From NCBI GenBank assembly GCA_021234155.1, contig JAJEKV010000217.1, positions 558,001 to 622,000 on the forward strand: a DNA stretch of 64,000 bases. The letters are read 5' to 3'. The translations under genes and the position numbers were made by a program. Positions 54,111 through 64,000 of the stretch are shown piece by piece. This DNA is from Isoetes taiwanensis. Its lineage: Eukaryota; Streptophyta; Lycopodiopsida; Isoetales; Isoetaceae. The notes under the pieces are model-generated. The model did not search any database. It saw only the letters and a list, made by a program, of their open reading frames with translations, and was not told where the DNA came from. How positions within the stretch are numbered: the stretch's first letter is position 1; every line of letters starts with the position of its first letter.

Positions 54111-54547
54111 AATGTATTCTGGAATACAAAGTGTATTCCAGAATAACTTTTCCACTTTCCTTTGCTACCATGATCTAGTATCCCTAGCCTTCCAAGAAGA
54201 AACAAAAGCAATCCCTTTTATTATTTAGAACCATAATCCTGTATCCCCATAAAATAAACAAAATAAAATCGCAAGGTCATTGAAATTTATTGAAGATGCT
54301 AAAAAACCTAGTTGATGTCGCTTGGTTTTCCCCTGTCGCTATCCAGAATAGGAAATATATTCCACTCACTGTTGAGTCTCAAAACTTATACAACAAAAAT
54401 GTATTCAGGAATACCTTTTAGATTTCGAGCAAAACCAAAAGTGTATTCTGGAATACACTTTGACTTCTAAGAAAAGCAAAAGTGTATTCCGGAATACACT
54501 TTTGTTATTCTCGAATGGCAAAAATATATTCCGGAATACAATTTTGG
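54111..54547. repeat. Right cluster of GTGTATTC...GAATACAC palindromes
   Basis: Copies at 54112-54146 (two, partly overlapping), 54398-54416, 54435-54462, 54477-54504 (perfect over 28 bases with CCGG at the centre) and 54531-54547. Confidence 0.92.
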
Positions 54548-54911
54548 TACTTTGAAATATTATATCATTAAAAAATGGCTCACTATAACCTAAATGTACC
54601 TTTTCTGGAATACAATCCAAGCTAACAAAATGTTGTGTAGGACGTACACTTAAATTAGTGGTTTTCTCTAGAAACACATTTTCGTAAATTCCTAACTGTT
54701 AGGAAAAGTGTCACTTTGACATAGTCAATTTTCTCTTTGCATAAAAAATTGAGTGATTTTGGGGGGGGTCAAAATGCAATTTTATGATCAAAATAAAAAT
54801 TTTACCTCATTTTAGCTCTTTTTTTGAAAAAAAAAAGGGAATCTTTGAGGAATATTCCTTTTGCTCCCGTTTCAATGATTTGCTCCCGTTTAATATGCAA
54901 CCTTGTTTAAT

Positions 54912-56832
54912 ACTACCAGATCCAAATAAGGACAAGCTAGTAGCAACTGATGCAAGTAAGCTAGCAACAGGCGGAGTCCTTATACAAGAAGGAAGAGTGG
55001 TAGCCTACGATTCTAAGAAGTTGAATGACGCTGAGCAGCGTTATCCAACCCATGATCAAGAACTTCTAGCTATTGATAGGGCCCTTCGTATTTGGAGGCA
55101 TTATTTGCTTGGATGGAAATTTCAGTTAGATATTGATCACCAAAGCCTCCAATACATTTTCACACAACCACTCCTTAATCTAAGGCAAAGGAGGTGGATG
55201 GAATTCCTTGAGGAATACGACTTCGACATAGTGTATAAGCCCGGCAAGCTGAACGTAGTTGCAGATGCTCTCTCCAGGAGACCTTTTGAGACGAGAACGC
55301 ATTGTAATGCCATATCAACTCTTTCGAGTAAGTATGGCAAGAAAATTGAGGAGACATTGCCATCAGATGGCGATTTCAAGGAAGTGTGGGCTAGCCTCTC
55401 TAAGGAGGTAAGAACAGATAAGGAAAGGGAGGCCTTCAAACATTATAAGAAGGAAGGTAATCTCCTATACCATAAGAACAAGTTGTATGTACCTGGATCA
55501 TCGGGAGTAAGGAAGCTAATACTTCATGATACACACAACAACCCTATAGTCGGCCATGCAGGATTTATGAAGACATATTTCAAGATAAGAAGTAGTTACT
55601 TCTGGCCAGGCATGAAGAAACAGATAGCCCAATACATTTGGGAGTGCCAGTTGTGCCAGCAGACTAAAGTGGAGCAACTCCGGATCCCAGGAGCCTTGGA
55701 GCCATTAGCAGCGCCAAATGCCAAATGGGAAGTCATAAGCATGGACTTCATCACAGGACTGCCAAAAACCGTAAGAGGCAAAGATGCTTTGATGGTGGTC
55801 GTGGACAAGTTGTCCAAAATGGCACACTTTGTGCCTTGTAGGACCACAGATACGGCATTAGATACTGCCGTCCTATTTGCAAAGGAGATTTTTAGACTCC
55901 ATGGCATGCCTCGTGAGATTATCTCAGATAGAGATTCTAAGTTTATGAATGCTTTTCGGCAGGATCTGTTCAGCACCATCCAGACGAAGCTCTCCATGAG
56001 CACGGCATATCATCCGCAGACCGACGGTCAGACGGAGCAAACTAATCGAATTATTGAAGATATGCTAAGGAGTTATGTGTGGAACAAGCAATCTAAGTGG
56101 GATGATTTCATCCACTTAGTAGAGTTCGCCTACAACAGTACGAAGCAGGAGTCATCCCAGATGTCCCCTTTTATGATCAATTATGGGTATCAGTGTCTTA
56201 CCCCTGATACATGGCACAATCCAGTGTCAAAGGTAGAAGTCTCCCAGCAAATGCTATCAGATATGCAGCAGCTGGTTGAAGAGGTAAGGAGATATTTGTT
56301 GGCAGCAAGAAGTCGGCAAAAGAGTGTAGCCGACAGGCACAGGACCGTAAGGGAGTTCAAGGTAGATGACAGTGTGTGGTTGAAGATCAAGGTGAAGCAA
56401 GCCAAGCTTCGCATAGGGAATTGCAAGAAGCTTGCTCTCACGTGGGCAGGCCATTTTAAGATCTTGGAGCGAGTGGGCACCCAGGCCTACAAGGTAGATC
56501 TTACAGCGCACCTCAAAGTCCATAAGGTCTTCCATGTGAGCCTCTTAAAAAGGCACAACCCAAATTCTGATGAGGTTTTGGAAACTCCAACCCTGTTGAA
56601 AATGATGGAGGAACAAGTGGAAATTGTGCCTGAATTGCTTCTTGATAAGGCATTCAAGAAGACCAGGAGGTCTCAGTTCCTCCAATATCTGGTCAAACAG
56701 AAGCACTTGCCCATGAAAAATGCGACGTGGGTATTAAAGCAGGATTTGGAGAAGCAATACCCGGACTTCATGAGGGAGTTTGATGGGCGAGTCGTCTCCG
56801 ACCTTGTCGACGCCGACTTGCCAAGTGGTTAG
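54912..56832 (+). CDS. Gypsy RNase H, integrase and chromodomain region
   Basis: The frame (open from within the transposon terminus) is uninterrupted for about 640 gypsy codons. RNase H shows LVATDASKLATGGVL, the HDQELLAI acid and WMEFLEEYDFDIVYKPGK followed by NVVADALSRR. Integrase has the HHCC finger (HNNPIVGHAGFMKT ... CQLCQQTK) and the catalytic DFITGLPKT, ISDRDSKF and TDGQTEQTNRIIEDM. After the GPY/F-like LTWAGHFKILERVG region comes a chromodomain-like C-terminus (QFLQYLVKQKHLPMKNATWV), which in this lineage targets integration to certain chromatin. TAG stop at 56830-56832. It cannot be expressed from its own element while the insertion remains. Confidence 0.93.
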
Positions 56833-57350
56833 TTTAGTGTGCCCTTAGTTAGCTTGAGTAAGGCACATGCATTGTAGTTAGTAAGATGCATGTGCCAATA
56901 TCTTGGACATGTAAGCGATGATGGGATACGCCCCAAAGGCATTCCCTAGGCCAACACGCACCAAGGGTGCGCATGACCAGGAGGGTCATGTGAGAGAGGA
57001 AGTTAGGCATGGTGGGCGATGATGGGAAATCGGTCAGATGATCTCTATGCTACGATGCGGGGCACGCGCACCTGACCATAGGGGGGTCATGGTGAGGTAT
57101 AAGTGATCATGTGCGATGATGGGATCGTGAGACGTTCCCTAGCTTTAAACCCTCGGGGGCATGAGGCACTGGGGAGTAAACCATCATTCATTTAAATTGG
57201 ATTTATGTCAGGATTTTGGACCATTTTGGCACTGCAACGTTTTCCCGGGTTAGTAAATTTGCATCGAGAATGTGACTTTTTTTTATAACAGCACAACATG
57301 ATTGCATTAAAAATTAAAAATATTTCACATATGCATGTCGAGTTACATAT
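56833..57350 (+). other. Gypsy 3' untranslated region, no LTR identified
   Basis: GCGATGATGGGA recurs at 56918, 57018 and 57115 (about 98-base spacing). Related words follow the chromodomain remnant at 8.7 kb. A clear polypurine tract plus LTR start was not found before the next gene, so the 3' end is probably truncated near 57290. Confidence 0.5.
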
Positions 57351-57354
57351 TGCC

Positions 57355-60215
57355 AATTACTTCTCAGAATTGACCCCTAGAGATATCATAGCTTTCTTCC
57401 TCACTTCCACAGGTATTGTAACCCTAGCAGTCTTGCTGGGATGGACCTTTGGGGTCCATGAAAACAAAATAGTATCTAACTCAACCCAATCATCCCCTTC
57501 AATAGGGTTTCTCTTCCATTTCTTTGTCCAACTTGGTCTCTATACCTTTCTTCCTCGCAAGCATTGCATTTAAGCGGTGCCTTTGGACACCACCACTCCA
57601 CACAAACTTTGTTCACATTGCGGTCACCTACTTCTTTGCAAACCTACGAGATGGCGTAACCCATCCACACAGGGGTATATCTCTTTGCGCCTCACGGTAC
57701 TATAAGTGCAAATTGATGGCAAAGCAAGTCATCTTTGGGATCATAATCCTCCAGCCCGAGATATTTAGGCCTTCCTTTCCTAGGACCAACATAGTGTTTT
57801 TCAAAGAATTTGGAGGAGCCATGGACTTGCGAATACTACTAACCACATCATCAGCTTCCTCAGGTAATATCAAGTCTCTCCACCTAGTCTTAGGTAGCCA
57901 TCCATCTTTGAGTTCATCAGAGGATGTGTCTACTTGTCCCAATAATCCATGTACCTGTGTCCAATAATCTATCAATGCAAGGTTGGTATCATCGGGGTTA
58001 TTTTTCCAATACTTGATGTATTCAAATGCCGTCCAATGTGCTTTGCAATGAATCCACCTCTGGAAAAGGCTTAAGAGCTTTTGGTTGACCCCTTGGAATC
58101 TTAGATTTACCATTTTCATCTTCGTGCCATATAGGTACTCCCTCATCTGGCCTCCATTTATCATCTGAAGGTCTCATCTTCCATTGCATGATTGGCTTAT
58201 TTCCCATGACCCAGAAAGTGTACTGAAGAGGTCTAGATTGACCTTCCATATCAAGAGCATAACCTTCGATAAAATTCTTCCAATCAGGCACCTCTTGTAT
58301 GATCAACCCTATAGGAGAAGGTGAAATGCATTCACTAAGAACTTCCATTAGTCTAGGAAGATTGGTCACAGTTTGAGATTTCAACTGCGCACTATACTTC
58401 CCAAACAATGCATCCACATCCTCATGAGTATGTCCAGGCATTAAGAACCCTAAATTCACTCTTTCAAAGACACCCACGGCTGTTAAATAAGATAGGAATG
58501 AGAACATATACCTGTTTTTATTCTGTCCAGCACAATTGTCAAGTTGGAGGAGGAACCTTGGTGGTAGATCTCGAGGTTGGGGACGTGAACTTGAGGCTCC
58601 AACATGTTCAGAAGCACCTGACTTCCTAAACCTTGCCTTAGTAAACTTCTCTAAATTATTAGGCTTTCTATCCAACAATGCATTGAAGAAGAGTGGTTGG
58701 CTACCACCTCTAGGGTTGTGGAGGTCACCAGAATAACCACTCTCATAGTTCCTCAAGCACCTCATCACACTTCCAATATGAAAACCAGGACCATCACTCC
58801 ACAATTGCAAACTAAAATGGCCATAATAAATTGGCACCGAGTCATGCACTATTGCTTTTTGTCGGAGAGACTTGCAAAGGATAAGCTCTATTGATTTGCT
58901 TGGGTATGTAACTATACTGTGGCAAACAAGTCTTCGATTGATCCATCTTGTCATGTATAATACAAACATAGTTATTGGGTTCCAAACATGATAATGTTCT
59001 CCACATCCAATAAGTGGATCTACATGATAGTTGGTCTGTCATGTGATCTTTCATTTGCTCCCTTATCTTAGCCCTTTGGCTTGGTTGCTTGGTCTTATCA
59101 AGAATCTCTTTCAACTTAGCACACAAGGTGCACTTTGCAAAGTTGTTCGAAGTGTCTATAGTGACATGCTTGAAGTGCTTGCTCCATAGTCTACTAAAGC
59201 TGGGTTGAGATATTGCAGGTACCTGTAGTTCTCGAAGCAAAGCATTCACTCCTCCAATATGCTCTTCTGGGTACAATGGGATGGCAATCTCTTCTCGACA
59301 ACTATTTTTCCCTGATGATCTTTCCTACTTTTATGTGGCATATTCTCAGCATTGAATTCAACATATTTTTCAAAAACCTCCCTAGCAGCCAGGATCCTAG
59401 AAGTTGGCCTCAACATGCCATTATTTCCATGTAATGCAATTTTACTCCCCTTTGCATGACTTGCTTGCCAATTTTGCCAAGATGAAATTGGAATGCCATG
59501 AATATGTATCCATGCAACTTTACATATCCATGTCCCTAGCAGTGGGTATTTTTTTTTCTTTGGAAATTTTTCATCTTGAAGTGCAAGCTCATGAATGGAG
59601 TACATGTAAGTCCTCCTCTCATCACAAGTATACTCTTGGAAGGTGGCTCTTGCTTCCACCAATTCATCAATTTCAAACTTACGAACACATTTAGCCCAAC
59701 AACATTCCATTCCCCTTACCTTAGTCGAGCTTCACGTGAACAATCACTACTTGACTTGGACCTCTTGCTAGGATAATGTTTCACCACCGTGAGTGTGCCC
59801 TCTTCTCTGAAAATGTGGTCTGGCGGCTATTGGAGGTGCATTAAGAAAATCGAGTGTCATCCACAACCTCGGCTGCGGTAAAAGGAATTCTCCTATAAAC
59901 TCAATGCGGGCTATAGGCCATGGCATGATGCATGGAACCTCAATTGTTTAATACAAGCGATTGCAATCACGGTGATTTGATCCTTTTTCCTTCCATTTTT
60001 CCTCTAAACTTGTTATGTCCACACCCACTTTATCCTCTCCTAACCTTTCATCATTGACAGCCTGGATAGGATCAGCTAGTATGATAGTTCCTTCACCTAC
60101 TAGCTCCTTATTGCATTGGTGCTTCACTTTCACCTTCTTATTCTTCCAATCCAACCTACTGTAGAGGATAATTTGCTTAGTAGTCTCAGCCTTAACACCC
60201 TTTGGGTGGTCCACA
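57355..60215 (-). pseudogene. DUF7869-like gene, frameshifted
   Basis: A chain of overlapping minus-strand frames reads as one protein. 59948-60214 is a start region. 59246-59710 has CCWAKCVRKFEIDEL and a basic linker. 58842-59276 has FAKCTLCAKLKEIL and CIIHDKMDQSKTC. 58022-58969 carries the diagnostic core FLLQLDNCAGQNKNRYMFSF, GVFERVNLGFLMPGHTHEDV and DALFGKYS. 57700-58164 and a short frame to 57367 form the C-terminus. Proteins with this DxxxGQNKN...GHTHEDxD core are widespread in plants and animals and probably are transposase-derived with an RNase H-like fold. That function is inference. Overlaps of 31, 128 and 143 bases at each step imply at least three indels, so the gene is probably dead. 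Confidence 0.7.
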
Positions 60216-60219
60216 GCAT

Positions 60220-60855
60220 TGACCTACAAGAACAATGTTTACAATGGGGTAACAATGTGATAAGAACATGTGGTAACAATGTTGAAACATGTTGGGGGGA
60301 TAGGTATTACATTTTTACCCTTTTTAGGATCCACACGCTTCACCTATATAAAGTGAAATGTCTTAATATTAGTTCGAAAAAAGGACAAAGTAATTTTGAG
60401 AACCGATTAAAGGGAACTTTAAGAAATACCAAAAAAACCATTAAATGGACAAATATATGTTGTAAGTGTAGCCAAATTTAGGTTGTAAGTATAGCTTAGG
60501 TGTAGGTAATTATTGCAAAATTAATGGTAACATAGGGTGTATGCTAGTAGTACTAATGAGGTAAGTATAGGTCGTAAATCTAGATGGGCCAAAGTTGGTT
60601 GTAAGTATAGCTTGGGTCTAGGTAATTATACAAAATTAATGAAAACATGACATGTGGGTAATTCTATAGAGAATTAATGATAACCTAGGGCGTAATTAAT
60701 TCAATAGAAGTAATGATAGGTAATTCGTATATGATATGAATCTTGTATGATGTGATGGAATCATAATTACAACCGCGCCTATAAGAAACCCTCCATTCTT
60801 TCAACCGCCAATCCTTTCTTCCTTCTAGCGCCAATCCTTTCTTCCTTTCTTCCTT
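60220..60855. other. No gene; 116-base-spaced duplication
   Basis: GGTTGTAAGTATAGCTT and the next 35 bases recur at 60481 and about 60597. Short GTAACAATGT repeats occur at 60240-60290. Pyrimidine-rich CTTTCTTCC words (60800-60858) lead into the next frame. Confidence 0.6.
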
Positions 60856-60860
60856 CTACC

Positions 60861-61109
60861 ATGGTGAGCCATGCTGCCCCGCCTCGTCCCACTCCATCCC
60901 GCCGGACTCGCCTCCGAGAGGCGAAGAGGCAGATAAAAAAATTGATAAAGAAATCCATTCCCCCCTCCCGCAGATGCCACTGTGGCTGCTCTCCGCACCA
61001 CAGTCCGGATAATTGCGAGGAGTTATTTCTTCAGGGCAAGCTTCGCCCGGGAAAAGATTATATGAGCACCAGCACCAGCAGCCCCCGAGTCCCCCCATAC
61101 TCCCCTTGA
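60861..61109 (+). CDS. Hypothetical basic protein or first exon
   Basis: The ATG at 60861 sits in a good plant context (CTACCATGG) after a pyrimidine-rich leader. The frame encodes 82 residues: a basic segment (SRRTRLREAKRQIKKLIKK), a Cys/His pair (CHCGCSPHH) and a Ser/Pro-rich end. From about 61110 another frame continues with a strongly acidic run (EMENEIEKEEEMEEADEEW) to about 61275, which suggests an intron or a frame break near 61090. No family is recognised. Confidence 0.35.
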   Translation: MVSHAAPPRPTPSRRTRLREAKRQIKKLIKKSIPPSRRCHCGCSPHHSPDNCEELFLQGKLRPGKDYMSTSTSSPRVPPYSP

Positions 61110-61358
61110 TTCAGATGAGGAGATGGAGAACGAGATTGAGAAAGAAGAAGAAATGGAGGAAGCAGATGAAGAATGGCGAGAAGAATTAGAAGAAGAAAAA
61201 GCGGTGATTATGGGCGCCCTCTCCTCCTCAGAGGCGAAGATCTTTGCGAAGACACATCTCGGCGAGGATGGCAGATGAAAGCTCAGAGGAAGACCCGTCG
61301 ATCGAAAGCCGACCTAATCGCCTTATGGAAATCTATATAAGGTTTTGAATTCCATTTC

Positions 61359-61640
61359 TTGCTTTTTGATTGCCGACTTGCTCAGGAGGCGGCTCAAGAA
61401 CCCGAGAGGCTCGGGGAACTCAAGAACTCCGAGGAGCTCAAGATCATCAGCGAAGATGCCGCCCAAAGGTCGTCTTTGCTCCAAACTCGGGCGGGCCGCA
61501 GAGAAGATGCTCAAGGTCGGTATTGTCATCATTACGTGTGTTATTCATTCATTGTTCATTGCTCGTATGCATTGTATTTGCTCTGTATCTTACGCCTATG
61601 CTCCCTGTCTATTATTTACGTAGTGGTGACTTAAATAGAT
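61359..61640 (+). other. Overlapping protein-like frames, unidentified
   Basis: Three plus frames are open together over 61345-61693. The one beginning at 61359 (AQEAAQEPERLGELKNSEEL) has the most protein-like, helical composition and could be a downstream exon of the preceding frame. Not resolved. Confidence 0.2.
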
Positions 61641-61975
61641 ATAGGCTAGCGACACTCTGTCTATCATTTCTTTTAGCTGCTCATTGGGCGTGACTTGTAT
61701 TTGCATCCGCATAATAAATGTCCTTCTGTGTTAAATTGTCACCTTTCGTGATTAAGCTGTTATGCCTATAATTTGTAAAGTAGTATGACCAGGTGTTTAG
61801 TTGGCTGCCGGTATTCGGTGACATCACATCGTAATTAGCACGCCTTATGAGTGCATGCATGGAATCGGGATTGTATGCCATTACGTGCTTTAGCCCGGCG
61901 GAATTGATGACCACCGAAATCGCGCTAAAGCGTGTATTGCACCGCCGCTGCGAGGGAAGAAGAGACAAAACCGAA

Positions 61976-62581
61976 TGATAGCTCCTACACCTCCTCCTAA
62001 GAAAGCAAGAGGCTCGGAAGATACTCCAGCGAGCTCCAGCTCACAGAAGAAGGGAAAGCCCAATGAGGATGCAGTATCCTATGCATTGTCGATGGATGAT
62101 AAGCGGATCCATTATCATAGCAGAACCTGAGATCCTCCATGCCCGAGGAGAAGATGGATGACGGTCGGAGTGGTATGTTGATGTAGGCAAAACAAATGGT
62201 AAGGTGGATCTTGTGTTACACTCCAGAAAGAAAGAGACCGATCTTATGAAGAAACAAGGTATTCTTATCACTTGTGAGGAGCAGGATGACATCTGTTGTC
62301 AACTCCTAGTGGAGGTTGTGAAGAACCACAAGAAAGATCTCATCGATTTACATATGCCGGGCAACTGCTTTCAAAGATGGTCCGATGAAGAAGGGCGTGA
62401 GTCTTTGAGTCATGTTTCAAATGCGGATGGCCTCAAAATCTTGTCCTCACTCCGGTTTCTATTAGTGAAGGGGTGTCTGCGCAGTGAGGAGAGCTTTGCG
62501 AGGACCTTCTCCAAGTTACTACCGGAGGAGATGAAGCATCAAAATGATATCGGGGATGTCACGAAGATTCTTTGGACTTAG
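61976..62581 (+). CDS. Hypothetical protein with basic N-terminus
   Basis: From ATG at 61976 the frame reads MIAPTPPPKKARGSEDTPAS (a nuclear-localisation-like PPPKKAR) and KGKPNEDAVSYALSMDDK. It then changes frame near 62130-62200 into the frame at 62204-62581: DLVLHSRKKETDLMKKQGIL, CCQLLVEVVKNHKKDLIDLH and FARTFSKLLPEEMKHQNDI. The second part is helical and well balanced. No domain is recognised. A short intron or an indel must lie between the parts. Confidence 0.35.
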
Positions 62582-62838
62582 GGAAAGGACATCCCATTTG
62601 CCTTGATTGATGGCATTTTGGCAGAAAATGACTCCGAAAAAGAAATTGCGTTTGGAGGCAATGAGTAGGCTAGTCAAGTATGGAGACAACTACCCACTTG
62701 GCCAATCTTTTACATATCCCATCCATGTTGACGATGCCGGGTGAGATCACATAAGTCAAGTCTTGTTAGCGGGAGGTATGACCACGAGCATGGAAGAGAA
62801 ATATTGAGGGCGATGGTGAGGAATCGAGCCAAGTTCCT

Positions 62839-63104
62839 ATGCCAGCCAGACGCGTGCTTCCTTGGGATAAGAAAAAGGATGCTCCACTCCAGTGGACAAC
62901 ACTAGAAGAGCTAACAAAGTGGAGAACCCTAATGTATGCTTCCTTATTATTGACGGAGAAAGACATTCTATTGAGGCACAACGATCCCTATCCAACCAGG
63001 CTTTGCAAACCGGACAAACAATGTATACGCTACATTACAAACCACGGGAGGTGTCGGTTTCTCCCCTGCGGAGAGGACCCGGCGAGAGATTAGTGCAATA
63101 TTGA
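62839..63104 (+). CDS. Hypothetical short coding stretch
   Basis: Two overlapping plus frames are open. The one ending at 63104 (VENPNVCFLIIDGERHSIEA, then TMYTLHYKPREVSVSPLRRG) has alternating hydrophobic residues like a beta-rich domain. The one ending at 63093 is an alternative. Followed by a possible donor (GGTAAGTCT near 63113). Not recognised. Confidence 0.25.
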
Positions 63105-63259
63105 GCGAAATGGGGTAAGTCTTTCTTTATAAAAGGTTAGTATATTTGGTGGAATAGAGTCGGATATATCAAGTAGCAATACTTGATAGTAGAATAGGTC
63201 AGCGTGTGTCAAGGCTTGCCAATTAGCATCGGGCGTGAATTCATCTTTGCCAATTGGCA

Positions 63260-63635
63260 ATTGGCGTGTATTCGCCCGGTAATTGTCGGCGATGAATACA
63301 CGCCACAGCGCGAAATTGCCAATGTATCGCGATTTTCATCAGCGGACGAATACACGCCAGCGCCAATGCGATGCCTTGCCAATTCGTGCCGGGCGTGTAT
63401 TCATGCAGCTTATTGGCCCGGACGAATACGCCCGGTACCGCTACTGGCGTGTATTCATCTTTATAATTCCACCGGGCGTGTATTCCTCCGAATTGTCAAG
63501 ATGAATACACGCCAGCGGTAATTGGCAACGCATCTTTGATCAAAATGCAGTATATTGGCAATTGCAGCGTGGCGTGTATTCATCTCGACAATTAGCGGAC
63601 CCGCCAATTGTCAAAAGATGAATACACGCCACGCG
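63260..63635. repeat. Array of inverted GGCGTGTATTC motifs
   Basis: At least ten copies of GGCGTGTATTC(ATC) occur, five or six on the plus strand (63263, 63391, 63446, 63475, 63571) and the others inverted (63291, 63348, 63424, 63500, 63618), separated by AATTGGC/GCCAATT words. Adjacent opposite copies can pair. The coding frames across it are by-products. Confidence 0.9.
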
Positions 63636-63729
63636 CGAATTGGCACCTACGCTTTGACGTTTTCGATTATCCCGTTTGCTTGATCTAAAAGCGGTTAACT
63701 TTTTGTATGCCCCGCTCATATTGGTCGAC

Positions 63730-64000
63730 ATGCTTTCCTTACGTCGCAGCCCTTTATTAGAACAACTCCGTCATGCCCGCCAGCAATGGATAGAATATGG
63801 AAGACCCCTGCAAACAAAACAGGGAGGAACGAAGTCTGAGGAGTTTAAGGCATTGGAAAAGACCTTGGCTCAGACTATCATCCAAGATAGGAAACCAAGA
63901 GCCAAAAAACAGGAAAAAAACCTGGGGAGGAAGCGGCGAGGCGTCCCGGCGACTTCCGGAGGTCCCACAGATGCCTACAAGATCGTCTTCGTTAAGGACG
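63730..64000 (+). CDS. Basic protein, N-terminal part (runs off the window)
   Basis: An ATG at 63730 opens a frame with no stop up to the window end (90 codons). It reads MLSLRRSPLLEQLRHARQQW, EFKALEKTLAQTIIQDRKPR and KKQEKNLGRKRRGVPATSGG, a Lys/Arg-rich helical then flexible sequence ending AYKIVFVKD. The composition suggests a nucleic-acid-binding or nuclear protein, but no family is recognised. Being partial, its significance depends on the neighbouring sequence. Confidence 0.4.
   Translation, partial: MLSLRRSPLLEQLRHARQQWIEYGRPLQTKQGGTKSEEFKALEKTLAQTIIQDRKPRAKKQEKNLGRKRRGVPATSGGPTDAYKIVFVKD

Larger units (their letters stand above)
51732..54907. mobile_element. 3.18-kb DNA transposon with subterminal palindromes
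   Basis: Terminal inverted repeats AACAAGGTTGCA lie at 51732 and, inverted, end at 54907. They continue imperfectly for about 60-75 bases (CGGGAG/TGGGAG and CAAAGATTCCC blocks). TAAT is directly repeated at 51728-51731 and 54908-54911. The gypsy codons before and after join in frame if the insert and one TAAT are removed. About ten copies of a GTGTATTCnGGAATACAC palindrome cluster 0.46-0.6 kb from the left end and 0.36-0.8 kb from the right end. No transposase is recognised, so it is probably non-autonomous. The superfamily is not assigned. Confidence 0.88.
50446..56832 (+). mobile_element. Ty3/gypsy chromodomain element split by a DNA transposon
   Basis: The element carries gag tail, protease, part of reverse transcriptase, then (after the 3.18-kb insertion) RNase H, integrase and a chromodomain-like end. 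Its 5' side is cut at the LINE boundary near 50446, so gag and the 5' LTR are missing. No 3' LTR was identified downstream. The same lineage is represented by the decayed copy at 7.8-8.6 kb. Confidence 0.9.

Noticed and set aside
57298-57573. 91-codon plus frame with apparent membrane segment
   Set aside because: Antisense to the C-terminal region of the DUF7869-like gene, whose peptide is the better one.
63260-63635. CRISPR-like array of GGCGTGTATTC
   Set aside because: Motifs alternate in orientation with irregular spacing and a eukaryotic context.

Overview
This is a repeat-rich nuclear window from a land plant. The evidence is a Ty1/copia element whose primer-binding site matches plant initiator tRNA-Met, chromodomain-type Ty3/gypsy elements, plant-type LINEs, and decayed pieces of typical plant genes: stearoyl-ACP desaturase, a P1B heavy-metal ATPase, a PLS-type PPR protein and a methylesterase-like hydrolase. 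No bacterial operon, organelle gene set or virus is seen. The clade is uncertain; a large-genome non-flowering plant would fit, but nothing here proves it.

Layout. 0-7.8 kb: a polypyrimidine tract, a four-unit tRNA-like tandem repeat, minisatellites, and gene-like stretches I cannot name. 7.8-10.9 kb: a decayed Ty3/gypsy 3' end plus a probable LTR. 11-14.9 kb: an unidentified coding region leading into an intact FCP1/NIF-type HAD phosphatase-like reading frame, whose last visible intron and 3' flank carry copies of one GC-rich palindrome. 16.1-21.6 kb: a nearly complete minus-strand Ty1/copia element with a small hAT-like MITE in its 5' LTR. 22-31 kb: gypsy and LINE debris, A/T-rich repeats and a 0.9-kb minisatellite. 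33-43.6 kb: fragments of several host genes, a LINE insertion with a perfect target-site duplication, and a small intact ZZ-type zinc-finger/membrane protein gene between inverted copies of a dispersed repeat. 46-57 kb: a nested pile consisting of a copia gag remnant, a LINE split by a MITE, and a Ty3/gypsy element split by a 3.18-kb DNA transposon that carries palindrome clusters and a spliced gene. 57.3-60.2 kb: a frameshifted DUF7869-like gene. 60.8-64 kb: unidentified coding stretches, an array of inverted GGCGTGTATTC motifs and an open reading frame running off the right edge.

How it works together. Most of the window is not a functional gene system but layers of insertions. Their order can be read: gypsy before its DNA transposon, LINE before its MITE, copia before its MITE. 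The plausible living genes are the FCP1-like protein, the ZZ protein and possibly the right-edge frames. The least explained signals are the families of short perfect palindromes that recur in unrelated places: GACTCGCGAGTC at 12.7-14.8 kb, GTGTATTC..GAATACAC at 52.2-54.6 kb, and GGCGTGTATTC at 63.2-63.6 kb.
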